A stretch of 64,000 bases of DNA from Alnus glutinosa (Eukaryota; Streptophyta; Magnoliopsida; Fagales; Betulaceae). Position numbers and translations under genes: made by a program. The notes under the pieces are model-generated. The model was not told the origin of the DNA, made no database searches, and worked only from the letters and a program-made list of their open reading frames with translations. Positions within the stretch are counted from its first letter, which is position 1, and each line of letters opens with the position of its first letter. The stretch lies in the NCBI RefSeq assembly GCF_958979055.1, contig NC_084886.1:39886154-39950153 (forward strand), written 5' to 3'. Positions 22,010-32,045 of the stretch are shown here, in pieces.

Positions 22010-23830
22010 AGATGATAGATCAATATGATCGATAGATCATTCGATCGATCGTGATATATCAATAGAATCGATAGATTAATATGATCGATCGATCATCCGA
22101 TCAATCGTGATCGATCAATAGGATCGATAGATCATCCGATCGATCTTGATCGATCAATAGGATCGATAGATCATCCGATCAATCGTGATAAAACAATAGG
22201 ATCGATAGATCATCCGATCGATCGTGATAAATCAATAGGATCGATAAATCATCCTATCGATCGCGATAGATCAATAGGATCGATAGATCATCCCATCGAT
22301 CGTGATCGATCATTAGGATTGATAGATCACATGATCGATCAATAGGATCGATAGATCATCCGAACGATCAATAGGATCAATAGATCATTCAATCAAGTAG
22401 GATCGATAGATCATACGATCGATCATGATAAATCAATAGGATCGATAGATCATCCCATCGATCGTGATCGATCAATAGGATCGATAGATCATCCGATCGA
22501 TCCTGATCGATCAATAGGATCGATTGATCATCCGATCGATTGTGATCAATCAATAGGATCGATTGATCATCTAATCAATCGGGATAGATCATCCGATCGA
22601 TCGGGATTGATCATCCGATCGATCGGGATTGATCATACGATCGATTGGGATTGATCATCCGATCGATCGGGATTGATCATCCGATCGATCGGGATTGATC
22701 ATCCGATCGATCGGGATTGATCATCCGATCGATCGGGATTGATCATCCGATCGATCGGTATTGATCATCCGATCGATCGGGGTTGATCATCAGATCGATC
22801 GTGATAGAACAATAGGATCGATAGATCATCCCATCGATCGTGATCGATCATTCGGATCGATAGATAATCTGATCGATTGATAGATCATCCAATCGATCGA
22901 TCATCCAATCGATCGTGATAGATTAATAGGATCGATTATATTCCCATCGATCGTGATCGACCAATAGGGTCGATAGATCATCCGATCGATCATGATAGAT
23001 CAATAGGATCGATAGATCATCCTATCGATCGTGATCGATCAATAGGATCAATAGATCATCCTATCGATCGTTATCGATCAATAGGATCAATAGATCATCC
23101 AATCGATCGTGATAGATCAATAGGATCGATAGATCATCCCATTGATCTTGACAAATCGATAGATCATCCAATTGATCATTATAGATCAATAAGATTGATA
23201 GATCATCCCATCGATCTTGACAAATCGATAGATCATCCAATTGATCGTTATAGATCAATAAGATCGATAGGTCATCCCATCGATCTTGACAAATCGATAG
23301 ATCATCCAATTAATCGTTATAGATCAATAAGATCGATAGATCATCCCATCGATCATGATCGATAGATCACTCGATCGATCGTGATAGATCAATAGGATCG
23401 ATAGATCATCCCATCGATCGATCAGATCATTAGGATCGATAGATCTTCTGATCGATCCTAATCGATCAATAGGATCAATAGATCATCCGATCAATCATGA
23501 TAGATCAATAGGATCGATGGATCATCCGATTGATCATGATTGATCAGTGGGATTGATAGATCATCCCATCGATCATGATCGATCAATAGGATCGATGGAT
23601 CATCCGATCAATCGTGATAGATCAATAGGATCTATAGATCATCTCATCGATCGTGATCGATCATTAGGATCGATAGATCATTCGACCGATCGTGATGAAT
23701 CAATAGGATCTATAGATCATCCGATCAGTCGTGATAGATCAATTGGATCGATAGATCATCTGATCGATCGTGATAGATCAATAGGATCGATATTTCATCC
23801 GATCCATCGTGATCGACCATAGTACTACAC
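22010..23830. repeat. GATC/ATCGAT-rich minisatellite array
   Basis: About 1.8 kb of degenerate repeats with the core GATCAATAGGATCGATAGAT followed by CATCCGATCGATCGTGAT, about 39 bp per unit. A cleaner 22-bp subarray (GATCATCCGATCGATCGGGA plus TT) occupies about 22575-22795, and a 69-bp higher-order unit with GATCTTGACAAATC occurs at about 23130-23340. GATC occurs about every 8-10 bp. The open frames inside it on both strands (for example 23547-23822) are translations of the repeat (DHPIDRDRSIGS-type) and are not genes. Confidence 0.92.
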
Positions 23831-24110
23831 TAGGATCGATTAGATGTTCAATCGAACCTTTACTGTGTCAAGTCTAGTTGATCGAACTCTGTCACGATCG
23901 ATTGAACTAATGCAATAGGTTCAATCGGATGTTTGATCGATTGAATTAATACACCTTGATCAATAAGAAATTCTATCGATCCTATGATCTTATCATGATT
24001 GATCGGATTAGTACTTATTATTATCAATCGCACGTTAGATCGAACATTAACTATGCCAAGTATGATTGATCGAACTCTAGAATCGATCTGATAGGCAAGG
24101 ACGAACACCC
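23831..24110. repeat. Diverged extension of the GATC repeat
   Basis: Phrases such as GATCGATTGAACTAATGCA and TTCAATCGGATGTTTGATCG continue the array in degraded form. Similar wording occurs at 35670-36050 and 37355-37700, so this repeat exists in at least two places of the window. Confidence 0.7.
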
Positions 24111-24449
24111 TTGCACTGTGATTGGTCCCCTTGCGCTGTGATTGGTCCCCTTGCAAACTTCATTGCCGATAAAGAGAGGGAAGAATTTACCACGTCACTA
24201 ATTATATAAAATTATATTATTTTTAAAAAAATTATATTGACATAATATTTATTAACGTGGCAAATGTTGCAGGTTACTAAATTAGTAATGTGCAAAATTT
24301 ACCACATTACTAAATATTTAAAATTATATTATTTTTTTAAAAATTATTTTCACATAATATTTAGTAACGTGGAATTTCTAGCATGTTACTAATTTTTGTA
24401 ACGCGCGAAAATTCGTATGTTTCTAAAATCATGATTTTTTGTAGTGTGA

Positions 24450-26340
24450 CATTATAAAACCCCAAAAACTTTTAAAATAAAACGTGAATTCTATGCATAA
24501 ACTAACTTTTATAACCCACACACAGAAACAAACAACCAAACAAAAAATCCCGCGATTTCATGCCAACAACTAAAACAAACTACTAATATTATCACATATT
24601 CTCGACCAAAGCCACACAAGTCAAAGCTCTCATTCATTACACATTCCATATTCCAAGCTGAAAAAATATACATCTTTATTGAAGTACCAGTGTGAAGTAA
24701 AGCATTCAAGTCTTGGAACCTAAGCAGCATAAGCATATTTTTATTTTATCAAGCAATTTCCTGAGGATATACACCACAGTAGATACATGAAAAAACTTGT
24801 ATCCATTTCTTTTGAGTTGAGAATACTCTCGACTATACACTATTCTTTTTTTTTTCTTTTTTTTGGGGGTGATGGCGCAAGTATACACGTTCCTAATCCA
24901 ATAACAAGAAACTAGAGCAGAGAGAGAGAGATTATGTTACATGATTACAGACAACCAAACACATCCTCAACATTCTAAGAAAACATGACAAAGCTAGGTT
25001 TTCAAAACATTTTCTGATATATAGTAAGAATGAACAAAAGCAACCTATAAGAAAACAACTCAGCAAGTCCATCAAGCAAAACAACAAAATTCAAGATAAC
25101 CAAGCAGCCAGTTGTATCTTTCTTTTTTGTGTTCCTCTAATCTTAATTCAAACACAATCATAATTCAACGAATAGCTCAAACCTTTTGAAAAAACAAAAA
25201 ATTGACAAAAGAGTGAAAGAATTCAAAATTTAAACTTTTCAGAACCATATGGTCCATATCTATAGCTGAATTGTTATTATGACACTTGACAAAGCAACGA
25301 TGATTCATTATCTTTTTGATCAGTTCTTTCCAAACAATTTGAAATCAAAAAAATCATAAGCACGACAAACCCAGATCAACAGAATCCCCAATTCTGTTAA
25401 TACTACTACATCATTAACAAAATCATGCGAATCCCAGAATCTCTAATCAAAATAAAACAAAATGACACAAACCCGAAAGGAGTCTATCTTTGAAATCTAA
25501 CTAAACAATCACAAGTTCCATTTCTTCACAATATCAACATCCAAAACCAGATAAAAATTATATATGCTCTATTGGGTTGGTAATTAGAGAAAGATGGAAA
25601 ACACACACATACCTAGGCACATAAATGGCACTTCATTTAGCATACCTAACAAAAATATCCAACCAACAACCAACCAACAACCATATCCAAACACAACAAA
25701 TAATTTTTACGCAACCTTATCACTCCATGCAAGCCGCTCGCTTGCTACAATTTACAGTACTTCCACCTGTAAGTAAATGACAATAGGATTGAAATAACTT
25801 ACCATCGATCACTTGAGCCCTTTAGCACCGCAATTTCTAGCTCGGCCATCTTTCTCTGTTGTCATCCTACAAACACTTAAAAAGAAAATTTTATTATATA
25901 GTTCTACTCCTTTGCTTTGTTTACTCAAAGTTTTTTAACCTTGGTAAACATGTCAAGGGAAGTTTACTATTCAAAGTTCTTAAACTAAAAAAATTGTCTT
26001 AATCTTTTACCATATAGTAACACAAACCATCATTTACAAAACATCAATTACGCATATTACAAAACACACATAACTGTTCAAATATTTTATACTAAATAAA
26101 AATCATAATTGTTCGAAACATTTAAACTATTATAGTAGAAATTGTCTAACAATAATGATAGTAGTTTCTAAGAAAAACTATTACAGAGCATCAATCACTC
26201 CTTACTGCCTTGGCTTGATTAACCTATGATAGATCTCTCTCCATGCCTGAGAAGAGTAGAGTTCAAATCATTATTAATAATCTTTCTAATAATTACATAT
26301 CAAATGCGTCTGTATGAAAAAAATGCGATTGGAAAAGTTC
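24450..26340. other. Interior of the large CACTA element, no exon recognised
   Basis: A-rich DNA between the inner CACTA element and the Transposase_24 pseudogene. It would be the 3' untranslated or intergenic part of the large element. I recognise no domain here. Confidence 0.4.
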
Positions 26341-26344
26341 TCTA

Positions 26345-28100
26345 ACCCGTGAAATTGTGATAGCAGTTTCTGCATCTCTGCCTTCACCTCTGCACGCATC
26401 TCTGTACGCATCTCTGCTCGAACCTCTTCCCGCATCCTTTCCTGGGATGCGGCCATCTTTTCACACAGGGACTGATAAGATGTCTCAAGCTCTTCCCGAT
26501 GCTTCTTGCATTCCTTGTGAACGTCAATTTGACTTGAGGATGTTGCTCAAGAAGATTTTGTCTGGGTAGGTACGGCACCTAACCCCATCCCTCGAACATG
26601 CCCCGTGCGTGAAACCCTGAGCACTTTCGTGAATGCCTCTTCTTTAGTGCAATTCGCGCTGTCTGAGTGAACTTTTGCTTCCATTTCATTCTGCACAAAC
26701 AAAATGAACATTAACTAAATCACTCACACAAGCTGAATATTTATATCCGTTGTAAGTAATCCTTTTATAAACCTACATATAAGCTCTCAACAACTTTGTT
26801 AACAAAAGACCTGTCATTCTTTTTGTGCGTATCGCTATAAAATTCTAGAGGACTGGGCTTGGCACCAGTTATTTTTGTTTGCACATAAAACACATAATTA
26901 ATGGTAATAAACTAAAATTACTTTGATAAAAAATATGCTTTAAACTCCTTACCTTCTTGTGAATAATGTTAATGAATGAGCAGGTGCCAATAGTGTGATT
27001 TGTTTTCAAGTAGTTTCTATTGGCCGCATTTCGAGCACACTTCTCTTGATAGTGTTCATCCAAAAATCAAATATTCATTATATTACTTACAGTTATAATC
27101 AAACACTATAAATCCTAATTAACCAATTACTTTAAGAATATATATTTACCTTCCATTCGTTCGTTTCAAATGAGTCAGATCAAAGACCATTGTTCCCGAC
27201 AAAGATGAGTAGGAATAGTGGCCCTCGCCTTGGCGCTTGCATCGGCCACCGCAGCCGGATCTTCAACATTAATGTCTTTGAAATGAGGCTTGTATATATT
27301 CAAGTGCAGGCTGGAGCGAGTCTTTGAATAGCCTCTACTTAGACCAAAATCTAAACCTTCCACGTGTGCACTATTATTATCATCCAACCTGAAGTAACTC
27401 TGCGACATAGTAATTACGCAAATAATAATGGTCAAAACTTTGTGACATTATTTCTAACAATTGGCATAATACACACAAACAATGGTCAACATTTTGTACC
27501 TTCACATGGTTTTTTAATATTTGCACCATCTCACTTAGGACCTCAATCCAAGAGTCATGATGCAAGTCCAAATGATCGCTGAGGACCTCACCAATCAACC
27601 TCGAGAAAAAAACGAGCATTATCGCTCCCTACCCCAGAACTCGATATCAATGGGACCATTCTTCATCAGTTCCTTCAACTTCTTATTTTTGTTCTTTCCT
27701 CTTCCGCACCTAACAGATGTGGTAGCTGTTACTTAAAACATAAAAACAGTAAGCATTAATGAATTCAATGGAAAAAAAAAAAAAATCTTTTAGTTTTTTT
27801 TTTTAAAAAAAAACTAATGACCATATGTTTACTTACATCCCACTGATGAGTGTACATCATTAGCCTGTGACTCGGAAAGATGGCCCTCCACTGGCAATGT
27901 AAGTGGGGCATTTGCCTGCTACTCGATATGATGGCCCTCCACCGGCGATGCAAGTGGGGCATCTGGCTGCTCCTCGACAGGATGGCTGTCCATTGGCATT
28001 GGGATGTCCTCCACATGGCCCCGAATACGTTTCTGCTTAGTAGACGCTACTGGTACTCTTTTTTCTCTGTGCATGTCTAATTTTCTTGATTGACTTGTAC
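26345..28100 (-). pseudogene. CACTA second protein, Transposase_24 (Ptta/En/Spm) type, multi-exon, broken
   Basis: Pieces of one gene can be read on the minus strand in order. About 28097-27847: basic start and a repeated PVEEQPDAPLASPVEGH-like motif with one in-frame stop. About 27700-27500: ...IEFWGRERNARFFSRLIGEV and ...WIEVLSEMVQILKNHV. About 27435-27175: ...KARATIPTHLCREQWSLI. About 27063-26945: EHYQEKCARNAANRNYLKTN. About 26877-26778: GAKPSPLEFYSDTHKKNDRS. About 26577-26349: a charged coiled coil with REEVRAEMRTEMRAEVKAEM. CxxN-ANR...and the THKK motif are signatures of the Transposase_24 family, the TNPA-like or ORF1 protein thought to bind subterminal repeats. At least one stop and one frameshift are present. 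Exon limits are approximate. Confidence 0.7.
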
Positions 28101-28485
28101 CAAAAAACAAAAACAAAAATTGATCAGTCATATTAGTTGGCAATATGTTGTTTTCAAAAAGAAAATTATGTAAGGCAAGAAAAGTATCTGGATTGACACA
28201 GATGGTTAACTATTCTACACCTTTATATTAAAGAAACCAAAATGTAAATACAACTGCATTTATTTGTAAAATTTAAAAGCATCCAACATTGACACGTAAA
28301 TTTCATTGAATCTTTTTCAGTTATTCTATATTTCCATCAGCATTTAATAGAGGTGTTTGGATTGACGAAGATCGTTAACGCATTTTACACCTTAATGATA
28401 AGGAACAAAAAGTGTGACATCCCACATCGCCTGGGAATGAGGATGTGTTTATATGTATAAATGCACCCTTTATGACACAACGCGT

Positions 28486-28620
28486 CTGGAGCCCAGATGG
28501 TTGGGTGTAAGGAACAAAGCCTTGAGGTTGAGGGTTCGAGTAGTCCCAAGATATCAAAGAGGACAATATTGTGGGTGGGTCACCATGGCTGCGGCGTGTT
28601 CTGATACCACAACAACGCGT
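28486..28620 (+). other. tRNA-like insert in LTR 1, flanked by ACAACGCGT
   Basis: Bounded by ACAACGCGT at 28477-28485 and 28612-28620. It contains an A-box-like TGGAGCCCAGATGGTTGG and, about 40 nt later, a B-box-like GGGTTCGAGTAGTCC, which is the spacing of an RNA polymerase III tRNA promoter. Its 3' part repeats LTR-end wording (GGACAATATTGTG, GGTGGGTC) and ends in CTGATACCAC, the complement of a primer-binding site. Confidence 0.7.
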
Positions 28621-28635
28621 TTTAAAGTCGTGATG

Positions 28636-28725
28636 GCGATGAACCTATCAGAACTCCGCAGTTATGCGTGCTTCTGCGAGAGCAGTACCAGGATGGGTGA
28701 CCTCCTGGGAAGTCTGGTTCGGGGG
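28636..28725 (+). other. 5S rRNA-derived domain in LTR 1
   Basis: Contains ATCAGAACTCCGCAGTTATG (one A-box change from AGTTAAG) and an intact C-box GGATGGGTGACCTCCTGGGA. Confidence 0.85.
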
Positions 28726-28940
28726 AGCCAAAAGTGGACAATATTGTGTCATTGGGGGTGGGTTGTTACAAATGGTATCAGAGCCATTGCCCAGCCTGAG
28801 ATGGTGGGAGCGTGCACAAGCCCAATGAGGGACGCAGCGGGGATGCTGGGTCCAAAGAGGGGGTGATTGTGACATCCCACATCGCCTGGGAATGAGGATG
28901 TGCTTATATGTATAAATGCACCCTTTATGACACAACGCGT

Positions 28941-29075
28941 CTGGAGCTCAGATGGTTGGGTGTAAGGAACAAAGCCTTGAGGTTGAGGGTTCGAGTAGTC
29001 CCAAGATACCAAAGAGGACAATATTGTGGGTGGGTCACCATGGCTGCGGCGTGCTCTGATACCACAACAACGCGT
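28941..29075 (+). other. tRNA-like insert in LTR 2
   Basis: Same insert as in LTR 1. Here the A-box region reads TGGAGCTCAGATGGTTGG, closer to tRNA consensus, and the 3' end reads GCTCTGATACCAC. Confidence 0.7.
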
Positions 29076-29090
29076 TTTAAAGCCATGATG

Positions 29091-29180
29091 GTGATGAACC
29101 TATCAGAACTCCGTAGTTAAGCGTGCTTCTGCGAGAGCAGTACCAGGATGGGTGACCTCCTGGGAAGTCTGGTTCGGGGG
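29091..29180 (+). other. 5S rRNA-derived domain in LTR 2
   Basis: Contains AGTTAAGCGTGCTTCTGCGA and GGATGGGTGACCTCCTGGGA, both internal promoter regions of 5S DNA. Confidence 0.85.
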
Positions 29181-29244
29181 AGCCAAAAGTGGACAATATT
29201 GTGTTATTGGGGGTGGGTCGTTACAAGAAGTGTAATACATTATA

Positions 29245-30795
29245 TTAACACATGTCATCATCATATTCTGCATCATTGTCGCTTGAAGATGAATCTTTGT
29301 GATCAGAGTCGTCTGCATGTTCAGAGTCTGTATCATTGTTGCTAGATAACTCCTCCTCCTCGTTGGAGTTTGTGTCGTATTCTTCAATCAGCGGGTTATT
29401 ACCAACGAACAAGTTTGGATCAAGTTGCACATATAATTCATCAATAGGTATTGTTGCATCATCTCTACATAAAATAGTGGAGTCTTCAACAATGGCAATA
29501 TTGCACCCATCACATACACATTCCTAGTATACATCAACGTTCATACCTTGGTCATCATCTCTATCCACTATTGCTGGAATTTCGTATATGTTTCTATTGG
29601 TCAACTTCTGCACCACTTTCCAACTATCACCTAATTTGGGATCATTCAAGTAAAACACTTGCGCAGCTTGAGTTGCTAAAATGAACGGGTCAGACTCGTA
29701 CCATTTACGAGAAGTATTCACAATCGTAAAGCCGTTGTCTATTTTCCTTCCCCTCGTACTCCCAGTGTCCCACCAATCACACTCAAACAGGAACACCCGA
29801 TTTGTGCCAGGATAACGTAACTCAAGAATGTTCCTTAGCTCACCATAGTACTCAATGATTGACGTGCCATGCTCACCTCGAACAACAACTCCACTATTCT
29901 GGGTAGTACGATTTTGTGCACATTTTTTTGTGTGGAACCTAACCCCATTCACAATACAACCTCTATAAGATCTAACTTGACGCTCAGCCCCGCATGCGAG
30001 ATCATGTAATGGTTTTGGGACATTTTCTGCATTGCGCCCACCATGGTATATATTATCTCTAAACCAATGCTTGAAATTAGCCTCATGCTTCTTTTGAATG
30101 TCATGGCAAACATCTCATTCGATCAACTGATAGTGTTCCCTGCATATATATTCACAGTAAAATGTTAGCCGTCATCTTGTGACATGAGTAAACATAAAGT
30201 AATGATAAGAAATCTCTATTACTACATTTACTCCAAGTATGAAGTGGTGTCCTTACAATTGCTAAGCACATACCATTTAGCCCTTGCAAAAAGATTCTCA
30301 TCATGTGTTACCAATTTCACTGCACCCAACGGTCGGACTCGTAGACTGAACACATCCAACTCTTCTTCATTTTCTTCTCGGTCGACGTCAACACTTCTCT
30401 CGACACGATTCCAACTGGTCTCAATATCACAAAGATACATTGAGCAAAAGGTCAAACACTCATCAGTGACGTAGCACTCGGCAATTGAACCCTTCGGTCG
30501 CGCTTTGTTCTGCACATACCTCTTATATCTACCAAGTGTTCTTTCAATTGGATACATCCAACGGTATTGCACGAGTGTATATCTACCGAGTGTATTTAGT
30601 GTCAATTCCATGTACATACAAGTGACACTCTACCAAGTCAATATGATGAAAATATTTGTTTCCGCATTTACAACATGGACACTTTGTCTCACCATCTACT
30701 CCCACACAATTACCCGCCATTCTTATGAATTCTTCAACACCAGCCTGACATCTATCCGAACATCGAGTAGGTTCTTGCATCCAACTCCGATCCAT
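29245..30795 (-). pseudogene. CACTA Tnp2-type gene with its catalytic core deleted
   Basis: Three recognisable parts in order on the minus strand. 30795-30585: Transposase-associated domain, MDRSWMQEP... with CPCCKCGNKYF and a ...GIDTKYTR end. About 30617-30290: DUF4218-like end, WMYPIERTLGRYKRYV, ARPKGSIAECYVTDECLTFC. About 30139-29524 after an intron: DUF4216, CIVNGVRFHTKK, TTQNSGVVV, RVFLFECDWWD and ...KLGDSWKVVQK. A TAG stop at 29524-29526 separates an acidic tail (to 29245) in the same frame, and a TGA lies near 30120. The large transposase_21/Tnp2 core with the catalytic residues, about 2 kb in intact genes, is absent: the first domain runs straight into DUF4218 near 30585-30617. It cannot make an active transposase. 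Confidence 0.8.
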
Positions 30796-31560
30796 CTTGA
30801 TGTCTCTATAACTATTTACTCTTTGCCTACATTAACACCCAAGTCACAAGAATACCAATAGGAAATGATTTAGGAGAATGAAAAAGAGAGAGAATGACAA
30901 CTTATGTCAAAATCATTAAAGAGATAATGAAAAAGAGTGGCAAACAAAGCCGATGATTTTAATGCACACTCGACAAGTGCTTCAATGGAGCGAGTCATTT
31001 GTGCTTGTTGGAGGGTTTCAGCCTTCTCAAACAGGTAAATGTGGTTTGAACACACACGATTAACTACAATGGAACTTTTCAAACTAACTTTCACGCCTAT
31101 GCAACTTTATCTACGTAGTTATGTATTGAAAAGAAGCTGCCTCCTCCAAGTATGGAGATTCCTACTTCTTTTTTTCATTTCTAGCTTCCATATTCATGTT
31201 TCTAAAGGTCATCTCGACAACGTTCATAGCCCCTAGACTACAAATATACCCCAACACATCACAAGCTAAGATACCACAAGAAAGCTATTTCCAGAAATAC
31301 TAATATACATTCCCAAATAACTTAGAAACAATCGCTGATTTCATTTAAAAAAAGAAAAAAAAGAATAGGAAAGGGAAGTAGACAATTTAAATCTAAGTAG
31401 GTATTTTCATCCACGAGGCAGCTGTCTGCTTTTAGCATTGACCTGTTACCATCAATTCTCCGTTTTCCTTTAAACGTTAAAAGTAAAATAAGACCCAAAA
31501 TGACATGAGAAAGTACGGGCTTTAGATTCAACCCCACCACCATTAAAGGCCTGGACTGAG

Positions 31561-31562
<2 letters not shown>

Positions 31563-31620
<58 letters not shown>
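31563..31620. repeat. TA microsatellite
   Basis: 29 uninterrupted TA units; a second short TA tract follows at 31679-31696. Confidence 0.95.
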
Positions 31621-31623
<3 letters not shown>

Positions 31624-31961
31624 TTCTTCTAAGACATTGTCCCTGCTGCCTTTGGGCGAAGTGAGATTGAGTATATACATATATATATATATATATGATT
31701 CCCTTCTTACATCCAAAGGACTCTCTCTCTTTCACACACACACGCACACACATACATGCATACATACATGTACACATGGTGCTGAGTAATGGTGTCTCTC
31801 ACAAGGAATCCACGAGGGCGACAGAAATTGGTCTAGGGTACCTGTACATAGATTTGGTTGATGGTCTTTGTCATTGATCACTATTTCTTTAATAACTAAT
31901 CTCATCGTAATAATTGTTAATATTTTCATGAACTTTTTTTCTTTTTTTCGAATTGTTGCAG

Positions 31962-32045
31962 GTGGAGTTTTGGATATGTTTGCTGCTGACACTGTTGGGG
32001 TACATTCCTGGAATCATATATGCGATCTATGTGTTAGTAGGATAG
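31962..32045 (+). pseudogene. Captured exon 2 of an RCI2/PMP3-type membrane-protein gene
   Basis: After a good acceptor (TTGTTGCAG) the plus strand reads VEFWICLLLTLLGYIPG and goes on to end in IYVLVG and a TAG stop, 27 residues. This is the second half of the small PMP3/RCI2/LTI6 proteins (about 54 residues, two transmembrane helices, plasma membrane, linked to cold and salt tolerance). The family pattern of hydrophobic helix plus GYIPGIIYA is fully kept. The first exon (with LPPLGVFL and FGC) could not be found in the 700 bp upstream, nor could a promoter, so this is a fragment. It lies inside the large CACTA element and on the opposite strand to its genes. It is either a gene piece picked up by the transposon or a host gene whose first exon was lost. 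Confidence 0.72.

Larger units (their letters stand above)
19946..24446. mobile_element. Second CACTA element, non-autonomous, with TGA target-site duplication
   Basis: Left end CACTACAAAAATTCCCGATT and reverse complement of right end CACTACAAAAAATCATGATT; both continue TTTAG-AAC. TGA stands at 19943-19945 and 24447-24449, the 3-bp duplication expected of CACTA elements. Subterminal repeats AGTAACGTGC and its inverse occur at 19968-20440 and again at 24250-24400. It is 4501 bp and has no transposase domain. The middle holds a half foldback element (21560-22008) and a long GATC-rich minisatellite (22010-23830). It sits inside the larger CACTA element whose end is at 18806. Confidence 0.82.
28413..29225 (+). 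mobile_element. Cassandra-like TRIM, complete, with a tRNA-like insert in both LTRs
   Basis: LTRs of equal length (28413-28770 and 28868-29225, 358 bp each, about 11 differences) start TGTGACATCCCACATCGCC and end GTTACA. The primer-binding site TGGTATCAGAGCC is at 28773-28785, and AAAGAGGGGGTGA before LTR 2 is the polypurine tract. Flanks AAAAG (28408-28412) and AGAAG (29226-29230) form an imperfect target-site duplication. Compared with the element at 5268, each LTR has an extra 135 bp between two copies of ACAACGCGT. The element sits between the two genes of the large CACTA transposon. No coding capacity. Confidence 0.9.

Noticed and set aside
23061-23822. Repetitive proteins of the DDLSICQDRWDDLSI and DHPIDRDRSIGS kind
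   Set aside because: Translations of the GATC minisatellite on both strands, no independent coding evidence.
22010-23830. CRISPR-like array
   Set aside because: The repeats are contiguous and degenerate with no unique spacers, in plant nuclear DNA; it is a minisatellite.
28486-28560. tRNA gene
   Set aside because: A- and B-box spacing fits, but no acceptor stem pairing or anticodon arm could be drawn with confidence, and the same unit is in both LTRs of a retroelement.
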